Positions 27,292 to 35,306 of a DNA stretch of 51,274 nt are shown piece by piece. The first letter of the stretch is position 1. Each line of letters begins with the position of its first letter. Source of the DNA: Promethearchaeota archaeon (lineage in GTDB: Archaea; Asgardarchaeota; Lokiarchaeia; Sigyniarchaeales; SOKP01); the NCBI GenBank assembly GCA_016839915.1, contig JAEOTH010000178.1:1-51274 (forward strand), given 5' to 3'. The notes below the pieces were generated by a model. It saw only the letters and a program-made list of their open reading frames with translations, searched no databases and was not told where the DNA came from. The position numbers and the translations under genes are program-made.

Positions 27292-29580
27292 ATGGGAAAA
27301 AAAGATGAATTTTGTTTAATGAAAGTAGATATTAATCAGAATTATCAAGATCAACTTTTAATAGAACTCTCTAATTTTAATATGGTACAAATTAAACCAA
27401 AAGAAAAATCTGAAAAAAAAAAAGAAATTGAAGATAAAAAACCTATTGTTGAAAAGATTAATATATTGAGAAAAAGCCTAAATACATTATTTAAGAGATT
27501 AAAAATTGATGAAATGGATATTAAAAATTTGCGAATTAAAAAATCGGAGAGAATTGAGTTTAATGCTAATAATCTCAATGACTTAATTAGTCATATTCTA
27601 GAAGAAATTGAATTCTTCACAAATCGAGTCACAGAATTAAATAATTATATAACTAAGGCAAATATTGAATTAGAAAATATTCAAATTATAAAAAAATGTT
27701 ATAAATATCTTGAAAAACTTAATATAACCAAGTATAATTCTCATACTTTGAATCACTTTAAATTTCGAGTCTTTACAACGTTTTCAAAAAATCTAGATAA
27801 TCTAATTAATCTTTTCGCCTTTTCTGAATTCCCTAATTTTTATGATAACTTTCAAATCTCAGATGATCGAATTGGTTTCTATATTTTCTATCCAAAAGAT
27901 AAAGAACATGAATTCAAAGGAAGAATACGACTTATTCATTCTGAAGAAGTCCCAATTTTAAAAAAATATTTAACAGATACCGGTATTAATTACGATCGAA
28001 TTGAAACAGAAATTAATTTTATTATAAATTTATTAACACGGTATAATAAAGAACAAAATAGAATCGCTCATGATAATTTATTAAAATTCGCGGGAATTAA
28101 CGAAATCGTTCAAAATATTGAAGAATATAGTTGGGCGGCTAATCAATTTAAAAATACTTCTACAAATAGAGTAGTTCTTAAGTTTTTTGTTCCTTTTTCC
28201 AAGAAAAAAATAATCCAAGAAAATTTATTTAACCTATTTAAAGACAATATCACAATCGAATCAATAGATGTATCAAAAAAGCGTCCCATTTATGAATCTT
28301 ACCCAAATGGAGCAATTAAAAAAAAGAAGGCTAAATTAAGCCTAAAAAATGAAGATTCAATCTCAAAAAATGAAAAAGATGAAAATTCCGAAGATTTAAG
28401 AGATGTTACTCCACGAATTATGAAAAACTTTTTTTTAGTAAAACCATTCGAAGCAATCACTAAAATGTATGGTACACCTAATTATTCCGAAATAGATCCG
28501 ACACCAATTATTGCTTTTACCTTTCCAATATTATTTGGTATAATGTTCGGAGATATTGGGCATGGTCTGACTCTAATAATTTCTGGGCTCATAGGAGCAT
28601 TAGTATTTAAAAAGCGCAAAAAGTCTCTTTCTAGCTTCTCTTGGATAATTTTTTTCTGTGGTTGGGCTGCTTTTTTTGTTGGTTTTTTATATGGTGAATT
28701 TTTTGGACATCATGAAATTGAAATATTTGGTAATGTTCTTTGGAATTTTGATGAAAATCCAATAGTAATTCCATTTTTAAATATCCACTTGAACAATCCA
28801 TTGGGAAACATATTATCCGTATTTTACTTTGCTATTGCCATTGGAATATTTCACATAATTTTGGGATGGTTTATTCAGTTTTTAAATTATTGGAAGCAAC
28901 ATAGAAAATATCTGGCCTTTACTGATTCATTAACGAAAATTTTCTTTTTATTAGGGGGGGCAATTCTAATATTTACATATGGATTCGAAATTAATGGATG
29001 GCTGACTCCTCCATATCCAATATTATTAGTATTAATCCCCGGGCTTTTATTGATACTCTCAAAACCCTTAGGAAAGATATTAAAGATTTCATATTTGCAA
29101 GAAGAATCTTTAGCTGGGTTATTAGGTGAAGGATCGATTGAAACATTTGATACATTACTATCAGTTATGAGTAATGTCTTATCTTATATTAGATTATTAG
29201 CTCTTGCATTAGCCCATATTGCTTTATTATTTGCTATAAACCAAATGGGAAACTTGATTCAAGGTGTTGGCATTGGATTTGATATATTAAATTTAATTGG
29301 TGCTATATTTGGTAATATAATAGTCATTCTAATAGAAGGATTGCTTGTATTCATCAACACTTTACGTTTACACTACTATGAATTTTTCTTTAAATTCTTT
29401 CAAGGGAGTGGTACTGAATATTTTCCATTCTATCTTGATACAGATTATTCAATTATGAGATTCAGTAGAGAATTTGATAAAGATATAATTTCTGAAGAGA
29501 TTGATAAAGAAATCGAGGTCAAATCATTAAGAGAGGAGATAGATAAAGCTAAGAATTATATCATAAAAGAATTCAAATAA
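27292..29580 (+). CDS. atpI: A-type ATP synthase subunit I (membrane stator, a subunit)
   Basis: The 762-residue protein has a cytosolic N-terminal arm of about 400 residues with long helices, then some seven or eight transmembrane helices. The membrane domain begins with PTPIIAFTFPILFGIMFGDI and the GDIGHGL motif, both typical. SYIRLLALALAHIALLFAIN carries the conserved Arg that faces the ring carboxylate of subunit K and completes the ion path. The ATG at 27292 is 20 bases after D. In most archaea I lies upstream of K; here it is the last core gene, which is a rearranged order. Confidence 0.93.
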   Translation: MGKKDEFCLMKVDINQNYQDQLLIELSNFNMVQIKPKEKSEKKKEIEDKKPIVEKINILRKSLNTLFKRLKIDEMDIKNLRIKKSERIEFNANNLNDLISHILEEIEFFTNRVTELNNYITKANIELENIQIIKKCYKYLEKLNITKYNSHTLNHFKFRVFTTFSKNLDNLINLFAFSEFPNFYDNFQISDDRIGFYIFYPKDKEHEFKGRIRLIHSEEVPILKKYLTDTGINYDRIETEINFIINLLTRYNKEQNRIAHDNLLKFAGINEIVQNIEEYSWAANQFKNTSTNRVVLKFFVPFSKKKIIQENLFNLFKDNITIESIDVSKKRPIYESYPNGAIKKKKAKLSLKNEDSISKNEKDENSEDLRDVTPRIMKNFFLVKPFEAITKMYGTPNYSEIDPTPIIAFTFPILFGIMFGDIGHGLTLIISGLIGALVFKKRKKSLSSFSWIIFFCGWAAFFVGFLYGEFFGHHEIEIFGNVLWNFDENPIVIPFLNIHLNNPLGNILSVFYFAIAIGIFHIILGWFIQFLNYWKQHRKYLAFTDSLTKIFFLLGGAILIFTYGFEINGWLTPPYPILLVLIPGLLLILSKPLGKILKISYLQEESLAGLLGEGSIETFDTLLSVMSNVLSYIRLLALALAHIALLFAINQMGNLIQGVGIGFDILNLIGAIFGNIIVILIEGLLVFINTLRLHYYEFFFKFFQGSGTEYFPFYLDTDYSIMRFSREFDKDIISEEIDKEIEVKSLREEIDKAKNYIIKEFK

Positions 29581-29620
29581 TATTATTATTCATAAATAAG
29601 AAAGCTAAGCCCTGGAGTTT

Positions 29621-30040
29621 ATGGAGTCAAAAAAAAATAAAAATTCACGTAAAAATATTGTTATAAAACTTATTGGGATAATCCTTTACTCAGTTGTTTT
29701 TATTTACGTATTTTATTTTCTGGTTACACTTGGTTTCAACCCAGTGATTATCTCAATTTTGCTATTATTTATAATTCTAACTACTCTTGGACTTTTTTTT
29801 AGAACAAAAAAAAAGAGACTTTATTCCAGAATGTTTCCTGAAAATAAAAATGGACAAATAAGAAAAGAGCAAATAATAAAACAAAAAGAAGTACAAAACC
29901 AAGAAATAAAGATACCTAAACCTTTTAACTTGGAACTGGAATATCGGAAACCACTAATTGATAAGTGCAAGTATTGTGGAAATATAGTCCCGAATTTTGT
30001 TAAAAAATGTCCTTTTTGCAATAAAAAAATAGATCAATGA
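29621..30040 (+). CDS. Small membrane protein with C-terminal zinc ribbon
   Basis: The 139-residue protein has two adjacent hydrophobic helices near residues 13-57, a Lys-rich cytosolic linker, and a C-terminal zinc ribbon CKYCGNIVPNFVKKCPFCNKK with two CxxC pairs. I do not recognise it as an ATP synthase subunit. It is placed between subunit I and the second A subunit (22 bases before it) on the same strand, so it is likely part of the transcript. A role in assembly or anchoring of the variant A subunit is speculation. Confidence 0.7.
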   Translation: MESKKNKNSRKNIVIKLIGIILYSVVFIYVFYFLVTLGFNPVIISILLLFIILTTLGLFFRTKKKRLYSRMFPENKNGQIRKEQIIKQKEVQNQEIKIPKPFNLELEYRKPLIDKCKYCGNIVPNFVKKCPFCNKKIDQ

Positions 30041-30061
30041 AAAAAAAAGTTCGACAAATAA

Positions 30062-31873
30062 ATGATGAAAGAAAGCGAAATACAGGGAGGAAACATTTCT
30101 GGAATTATTGGGTCTCTTATTAAAGTAAAGGGTCTGGAAAATCATGTACGGCTTCATGATCTAATTAAGATACCAAAGTATAATATTTTAGGAGAAGTAA
30201 TTCAGATTTTTTCAACTCATGTAATTGCTCAATGTTTTGAACCATTAACAAATATAAATTTGGATGAAAAGGTAGTTAGTTTGAATGAACCTCTCTCCAT
30301 GGAATTAGGTCCAGGAATTCTTGGAAATGTTTTCGATGGGATACAAAGACCTTTAGGAATACTATTCAAAGATTTTTCTACAGGGAGGTTAGAGAGAGGA
30401 ATTAAATATCCAAGCTTATCGAGGACTAAAAAATGGCATTTTATACCATTAAAGAAAATTAATGATGAGATTAATGAAGGAGATATTATAGGTACTGTCC
30501 AAGAAACGACCTTCCTTGAACATAAAATTATGGTACCCCCTTTCATCGCCGGAAAATTATCATTTATTGCGCAAGAAGGAGCTTATACCATTATTGATGA
30601 GATTTTTAAGGTTAAAAATAAAAGTAAAGAACAAGCTTTTTCAATGCTCCAAAAGTGGCCAATTACAAATAATCGTCCTTATAGAAGAAAAGAAAATCCC
30701 TATGAGCCCTTAATTACAGGTATAAGAGTTATCGATTTATTGTTTCCTATAGTAAAAGGAGGAACCACCGCAATCCCAGGAGGTTTTGGAACAGGAAAAA
30801 CAGTTATCCAACAAATGATAGCTAAGTGGTGTGATGCTGATTTAATTGTGTTTATCGGATGTGGTGAACCTGGTAATGAAATTGCAAATATTATGAAGCA
30901 ATTCTCGGAAAATCTGGATCAGAGTAGTGGCAAACCCTTAATAGAAAGAGTAATACTCATTGTAAATACATCCAATATGCCCGTATCTGCTCGAGAGGCG
31001 AGTCTCTTTTCTGGGATTACAATTGCGGAATATTTTCGAGATATGGGATATCACGTTGCTGTTCTAGCAGATAGTATATCAAGATGGGCTGAATCACTAC
31101 GAGAGATTTCTGGATTATTAGAAGAGATGCCAGCAGAAGAAGGATATCCTGCTTATTTACCTTCTAAATTATCTAGTTTTTATGAAAGAGCAGGACTAGT
31201 TAGAACGTTAGGAAGAGATCCTTTGGGTAATGATTTATTAGGTTCAATCTCAATTGTTGGAACTATTTCTCCTCCTGCGGGTGATTTTAGCGAGCCGGTG
31301 ACCGCAACAACAAAACGTTTAGTCCAAGCTTTTTGGGCTCTTGATCCCAAATTTGCTTATCTAAAACATTATCCTGCTATTAACTGGCTTAATTCGTATT
31401 CAAATTATCCTCAATTTATTACTAAATGGTGGTACGAGAGAGATATTGATTGGCCAGAAATAGATATTGACTGGTCGATATGCAGAGAGCTAGTAAATGA
31501 GATTCTATCACAAGAACAAGATTTGAAGCATTTACTTCAATTAATAGGTGAAAAGAATTTTCCTGCAGATCAACAATTAACACTTTTTATAGCAAAAATG
31601 ATTAAAGATGGTTTTTTAATCCAAAATGCTTTCAATGACATTGATGCTTATACAAATACTAAGAAATTATTAGCACTAATCAAAATCATACTATTAATCT
31701 ATAAAGAGGGTAAAAAACTTATAGAAAAAGGAATTATGATTGAAGAAATTTTAGGTTCAGACCTTATAGACTCAATTTTGCGAATAAGTCAGACTATACC
31801 GAATGAAGAATTTCAACGGATCGAGGAAATTAAAGATAGAATCATAAAGAAATTAAGATTAATTGCCACCTAA
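30062..31873 (+). CDS. Second, diverged A-type ATP synthase subunit A
   Basis: The 603-residue protein aligns end to end with the 23400-25244 A subunit: shared GSLIKVKGLE start, [20 protein letters not shown], Walker [14 protein letters not shown], and a long identical block around [20 protein letters not shown]. Two catalytic-site changes stand out. GERGNE becomes GEPGNE, replacing the Arg after the catalytic Glu (Glu269 is kept, Pro270 is new), and ADSTSRW becomes ADSISRW. The remainder, including the length, is intact, so it is not a decayed pseudogene. It is probably a regulatory or low-activity variant that can replace A in some hexamer positions, or a subunit of a separate head. Confidence 0.92.
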   Translation: MMKESEIQGGNISGIIGSLIKVKGLENHVRLHDLIKIPKYNILGEVIQIFSTHVIAQCFEPLTNINLDEKVVSLNEPLSMELGPGILGNVFDGIQRPLGILFKDFSTGRLERGIKYPSLSRTKKWHFIPLKKINDEINEGDIIGTVQETTFLEHKIMVPPFIAGKLSFIAQEGAYTIIDEIFKVKNKSKEQAFSMLQKWPITNNRPYRRKENPYEPLITGIRVIDLLFPIVKGGTTAIPGGFGTGKTVIQQMIAKWCDADLIVFIGCGEPGNEIANIMKQFSENLDQSSGKPLIERVILIVNTSNMPVSAREASLFSGITIAEYFRDMGYHVAVLADSISRWAESLREISGLLEEMPAEEGYPAYLPSKLSSFYERAGLVRTLGRDPLGNDLLGSISIVGTISPPAGDFSEPVTATTKRLVQAFWALDPKFAYLKHYPAINWLNSYSNYPQFITKWWYERDIDWPEIDIDWSICRELVNEILSQEQDLKHLLQLIGEKNFPADQQLTLFIAKMIKDGFLIQNAFNDIDAYTNTKKLLALIKIILLIYKEGKKLIEKGIMIEEILGSDLIDSILRISQTIPNEEFQRIEEIKDRIIKKLRLIAT

Positions 31874-32000
31874 ATAACTAAAATGCTTTTTAATGAAAAA
31901 AAGCTAAAAGTAAATCCTTTTCATATTGTTCGAAAAGTGTACCTTAAAACTTTAAAAGCTTTCTAAAGAAATGTTTTTATTGATAAGTATAATAAAAAAG

Positions 32001-32009
32001 TATATACCA
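32001..32009 (+). promoter_or_regulatory. Putative TATA box of the peptide/radical SAM cluster
   Basis: TATATACCA lies about 30 bases upstream of the TTG at 32038, after a 130-base spacer following the second A subunit. The position is reasonable for an archaeal promoter; the match is only suggestive in AT-rich DNA. Confidence 0.3.
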
Positions 32010-32020
32010 TAATTTTGTAT

Positions 32021-32027
32021 GAGGTGA
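32021..32027 (+). promoter_or_regulatory. Ribosome binding site deciding the TTG start at 32038
   Basis: GAGGTGA is a strong Shine-Dalgarno match, 10 bases before the TTG at 32038, and no ATG start in the right frame lies nearby. It supports TTG as the start of the first small membrane peptide. Confidence 0.6.
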
Positions 32028-32037
32028 AATTTACATC

Positions 32038-32283
32038 TTGTTTAATGAATTAACTCAATTTTATAAAATTGGTAAAGAGTTAGGATTAAAAAGAAGTGAA
32101 ATTAATCGGATTTTTTTATCTTCAGGTAAACATTCTTTATTATATAAGTTTACGAGGGTAGTTTTATTTGCTATGTTAGCTGTTGCTATAGTTCTTGCTG
32201 TAGTTGTTGTATCCAAAAATATTTACCCAAGCGGAACGTTATATTCATCTGTAAAACTTAAAGATTTTACGAATAAAAAATGA
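32038..32283 (+). CDS. Small membrane peptide 1 with conserved C-terminal motif (possible RiPP-like precursor)
   Basis: The 81-residue peptide has three parts. A cytosolic N-terminal part contains FYKIGKELGLKRSEINRIF (leader-like, residues 8-26). A single transmembrane helix spans about residues 40-60. A short tail of about 20 residues, predicted outside, has the motif YPSGTLYSSVKLKDF. The peptide encoded at 34869-35138 shares both the N-terminal YKIGKELGL/SEIN element and the tail (YPTGSKYSTVRIKDF), though the transmembrane sequences differ. The stop TGA overlaps the ATG of the methyltransferase gene, so the two are coupled. The function is unknown. Its closeness to a methyltransferase and a radical SAM/SPASM enzyme suggests a modified peptide. 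Confidence 0.7.
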   Translation: MFNELTQFYKIGKELGLKRSEINRIFLSSGKHSLLYKFTRVVLFAMLAVAIVLAVVVVSKNIYPSGTLYSSVKLKDFTNKK

Positions 32284-33614
32284 AATTAAACGTTGGTTCT
32301 GGAAGAAGATATGAGCCCGGTTATTGCAATATCGACTTATTTGAAGATATATTAGCAGATAAACAAATGTCTGCAACAAATCTTTCGTTTCCAGACAATT
32401 CCTGTGAAGAAGTTAAAGCAATACAGGTAATTGAACATATAGATTTTTTCCAATCCCTCTATGCTTTAAGTGAATTTTTCAGAGTCTTACAATCAAATGG
32501 AGTTCTAATTATTGAAACACCGGATATTGAAAAGGCGTTTCAATCCTATTTAAAGGGTGATTATGAACAACAAAAAGAAATTTTAGGATGGATATTTGGT
32601 ATTCCCCATGAAGGACTTCAACATAAGTTATGTTACCCTTTAAAGCTATTAACTGAAATGTTGAAAAAAGTAGGATTTAGTGATATAAAGGAAGAAAAAT
32701 TCTATAATACTGAATCAATACCTATATTGAGAATTAAATGTAATAAACCTTCAGAAGAGAATTCCTTTCAAGTGATAACCCATATACGGAAAAATCTTTT
32801 ATTAGAAAACCTTATAGATTTTAAAGACTCTTTTCTAACTAAAGAACAAGAGGATTTATTGACTTTAATTTTATTAAAGTTAAAAGAATTTGAAGTTAAA
32901 AAAGATAAAAATATAACGTATGAGATTATTAAAACTATTCTTATAAAATCCCCTCTATTTGCTAGAGTTTTTCTAAAAGGGATTGAGGATCAGAATTATC
33001 TCACAAACTTTGAAATGAACTATATTAACGAGATAATCCAATACATGATAAAATATAATTTTTCAAATATATTATACAATTCACTTAAAAAATTGCCTAT
33101 AATTCCTGGAACTCAACAAATTGCTATCTCATCAATCGAAACATTTGGCAAAAGCATAATAGATAAATTAATTTTTTTTAGAGATGAAAAACAGAAACAA
33201 TTAGCACATCTGAAGGAACTAGCAACAACTAATAAGCAAGAAAAGTCATTGTTTTTCTCTCAAGCAATGATTAAAAGAAAATCTGAAGAATTTTTTTATC
33301 AGGGTATAAAAGCGTTTTATGACCAAAATTATGAAATTACTAAAAGAAAATTGTTAGAGTCTATTCAACTATTTAGAGATGATTTTATTTATTACTGGAA
33401 TTTGGCTAAATTACTCGTTAAATTGAATTTAAAATCAAACGCACTTAAAATTTATAGGAGAACATTAAGATTATTAAGAATTAGTAGAGTCAAGAATAAA
33501 AAAGTGATTAAAAAGGATATTGATTTAGAAATGATTTGGTTAAAGAAAGCCAAAGAACCATCACCGAACTTTAATCCTATTATAAATCTCGATAAGTATT
33601 ATTCAATAAATTAG
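32280..33614 (+). CDS. SAM-dependent methyltransferase with C-terminal helical (TPR-like) domain
   Basis: Residues 1-150 form a class I methyltransferase domain of the Methyltransf_11 type: motif I LNVGSGRRYEPGYCNID at the very start, FPDNSCEEVKAIQVIEHID, then a helix and VLIIETPDIEKAF. The domain starts with the SAM-binding strand, so it lacks an N-terminal cap. The remaining 290 residues are helical; residues 350-410 (FYQGIKAFYDQNYEITKRKL and YYWNLAKLLVKLNLKSNALK) resemble TPR repeats that might bind a peptide. Start ATG 32280 overlaps the stop of membrane peptide 1 (ATGA). It is separated from the radical SAM gene by 117 bases, which include AT-rich promoter-like sequence. The substrate is unknown. 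Confidence 0.8.
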   Translation: MKLNVGSGRRYEPGYCNIDLFEDILADKQMSATNLSFPDNSCEEVKAIQVIEHIDFFQSLYALSEFFRVLQSNGVLIIETPDIEKAFQSYLKGDYEQQKEILGWIFGIPHEGLQHKLCYPLKLLTEMLKKVGFSDIKEEKFYNTESIPILRIKCNKPSEENSFQVITHIRKNLLLENLIDFKDSFLTKEQEDLLTLILLKLKEFEVKKDKNITYEIIKTILIKSPLFARVFLKGIEDQNYLTNFEMNYINEIIQYMIKYNFSNILYNSLKKLPIIPGTQQIAISSIETFGKSIIDKLIFFRDEKQKQLAHLKELATTNKQEKSLFFSQAMIKRKSEEFFYQGIKAFYDQNYEITKRKLLESIQLFRDDFIYYWNLAKLLVKLNLKSNALKIYRRTLRLLRISRVKNKKVIKKDIDLEMIWLKKAKEPSPNFNPIINLDKYYSIN

Positions 33615-33731
33615 AGGACAATAGGATGACCTTCTATAACTATCATATTTTGAACTATTCGATTTTAATCAAAAAAGTTTATAAACGAATTTGATAATAC
33701 TTTATCTCAAAAAAAGAATCCAATTAATATA

Positions 33732-34856
33732 ATGCCACGTTTAATATCACTTTTAACGCGGAGAATAAAAAACTCTTGTGCAGTCTGGGAAATTACATTA
33801 AAATGCAATAGTAAATGCATTCATTGTGGCTCCAGAGCAGGTAGTGCGCGTTCAGATGAATTAACTACTGAGGAATCATTAAAATTAGTTGAAGAGTTGC
33901 ATTCATGTGGTTATAAAGGTGTTGCATTAATGGGGGGAGAACCTCTAGTTAGAGAAGACTGGTATGAAATTGCGAAAGAAGTTAAGAAATATAAAATGGA
34001 CTTATCAATTGTTACTAACGGATTAAATGTTGCGGAACATATTCAAAAATTGAAAAAACTAAGCGTAGATTGCGTATCTTTAAGCTTGGATGGTGGTCTT
34101 CCAGAAACGCATGATTATCTTAGAGGTATTAAAGGAGCATACGATAAAACTATAAATGCAATGAAGATATTAAGAAAAGAAAAACTTTCAGTTTCAATAA
34201 TAACCGCTATCAATAAAAAAAACTTAAAGGAAGTTGATATAATTAAAAATTTGATTTTAGATCAAAATATTTCTTGGCAAATTCAATTAGCTGTCCCTAT
34301 TGGACGATTTCCTAAAGAATTAACTATTTCAAGAGAAGAATATTATGCTTTAGCAATGTTTATTGCAATTAATGTTAAAAATTACTCCTATCGAAGACTC
34401 CCTGTAATAGGAGCACATTGTTTTGGTTATTTTTCAAGACTCATACCTAATTTAGGATTAGCACCTTGGGTCGGTTGTCAAGCTGGATATTCTGTGTTAG
34501 GTATTCAAAGCAATGGAAATATAAAAGGATGTTTAACCCTTTCAGACAAGTTTATTGAAGGTAATATAAGAACACAAAGTCTAAAGAAAATTATTTCAAA
34601 TCCTCATGCTTTTAATTTTAACCGAAATTTTGATAAAGAAAACTTATCTGGATATTGTAAGAGCTGTGAAATGGTGAATGATTGTAAAGGAGGTTGTGTA
34701 GGAACTCGAGATGCTTTAGACTCAGACGATGCACCCTATTGTTTAAGAGCAATAGAAAACCTTCATTTTAATCTCCAAAATTTTAGAGTAACAGGAAAAA
34801 TGGATTCTCTTTTATCAAAATACAAAAATATCTATTCTCGAATATTAAAAATATAA
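33732..34856 (+). CDS. Radical SAM/SPASM-domain enzyme
   Basis: The 374-residue protein has the radical SAM motif CNSKCIHC (Cys25, Cys29, Cys32), which binds the SAM-cleaving [4Fe-4S] cluster. Further motifs are MGGEPLVREDW and SLDGGLPETHD. The C-terminal SPASM/twitch part has GCQAGYSVLGIQSNGNIKGC and a Cys-rich end with YCKSCEMVNDCKGGC plus a final YCLRA. SPASM enzymes are mostly peptide or protein modifiers (thioether, C-C or epimerase chemistry), but heme-pathway relatives exist. It sits between two genes encoding related small membrane peptides, with a methyltransferase also adjacent, which favours peptide modification. No RRE-like recognition domain is evident in or near it. Confidence 0.88.
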   Translation: MPRLISLLTRRIKNSCAVWEITLKCNSKCIHCGSRAGSARSDELTTEESLKLVEELHSCGYKGVALMGGEPLVREDWYEIAKEVKKYKMDLSIVTNGLNVAEHIQKLKKLSVDCVSLSLDGGLPETHDYLRGIKGAYDKTINAMKILRKEKLSVSIITAINKKNLKEVDIIKNLILDQNISWQIQLAVPIGRFPKELTISREEYYALAMFIAINVKNYSYRRLPVIGAHCFGYFSRLIPNLGLAPWVGCQAGYSVLGIQSNGNIKGCLTLSDKFIEGNIRTQSLKKIISNPHAFNFNRNFDKENLSGYCKSCEMVNDCKGGCVGTRDALDSDDAPYCLRAIENLHFNLQNFRVTGKMDSLLSKYKNIYSRILKI

Positions 34857-34868
34857 ATTCTTAAAAAA

Positions 34869-35138
34869 ATGATAGATAATATTATTAAGATATATCGAGT
34901 AGGAAAAGAGTTAAGTCTAACCAAAAGTGAGATAAATTCTCTACTTTTTTTTAAAAATCGCAGACATGGGAGACTTTCAATAGAACTTCTTATAATTTTA
35001 ATAATTATAACCATTACTTCCATATCATTACTAATTGTGTATTCATATATACATCTTGAAAGAGATACATACCCAACTGGTTCAAAGTATTCAACAGTGA
35101 GAATAAAAGATTTTAAACTAAAAAGGGATAAAAAATGA
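34869..35138 (+). CDS. Small membrane peptide 2 with conserved C-terminal motif
   Basis: The 89-residue paralogue of the 32038-32283 peptide has N-terminal IYRVGKELSLTKSEINSLLF, one transmembrane helix rich in Ile/Thr/Ser (residues 36-58), and a tail with YPTGSKYSTVRIKDFK. Alignment of the tails gives the consensus YP[ST]G[TS]xYS[ST]V[KR][LI]KDF. This similarity, after a transmembrane segment that has diverged fully, suggests selection on the tail. It begins 12 bases after the radical SAM stop and overlaps the next small frame (ATGA at 35135-35138). No function is known. Confidence 0.7.
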   Translation: MIDNIIKIYRVGKELSLTKSEINSLLFFKNRRHGRLSIELLIILIIITITSISLLIVYSYIHLERDTYPTGSKYSTVRIKDFKLKRDKK

Positions 35139-35295
35139 TTAAAAATATCATAGAGTTTTATAAAATTGGAAAAGAGCTGGGTTTGGCTTATATGAAATGA
35201 ATAAACTTCATTCGTGGTACTTCATTCCTGCAATTGCTATTACAATAATGTTTATTGTGTATTTATTTCATACTAATTTATTACAATTAGTGTAA
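35135..35295 (+). pseudogene. Third, frameshifted membrane peptide without the C-terminal motif
   Basis: An ATG at 35135 gives 21 residues starting MIKNIIEFYKIGKELGLA and then a TGA at 35198-35200. A second frame from an overlapping ATG (35197) gives 32 residues with a transmembrane helix. A -1 shift after 35188 joins them so that GLALYEMNKL lines up with GLKRSEINRI of peptide 1. The joined product would be a third family member, but it stops at LLQLV just after the membrane helix and lacks the YP[ST]G tail. One lost T near 35188 explains the frame change: decay, an assembly indel, or two separately coupled mini-ORFs. Both pieces are too small to be certain. Confidence 0.5.
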
Positions 35296-35306
35296 AAAGA
35301 TAATTC

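Noticed and set aside
32280-33614. Methyltransferase fused to glycosyltransferase
   Set aside because: The C-terminal half is helical and TPR-like; no nucleotide-sugar binding motif was seen.
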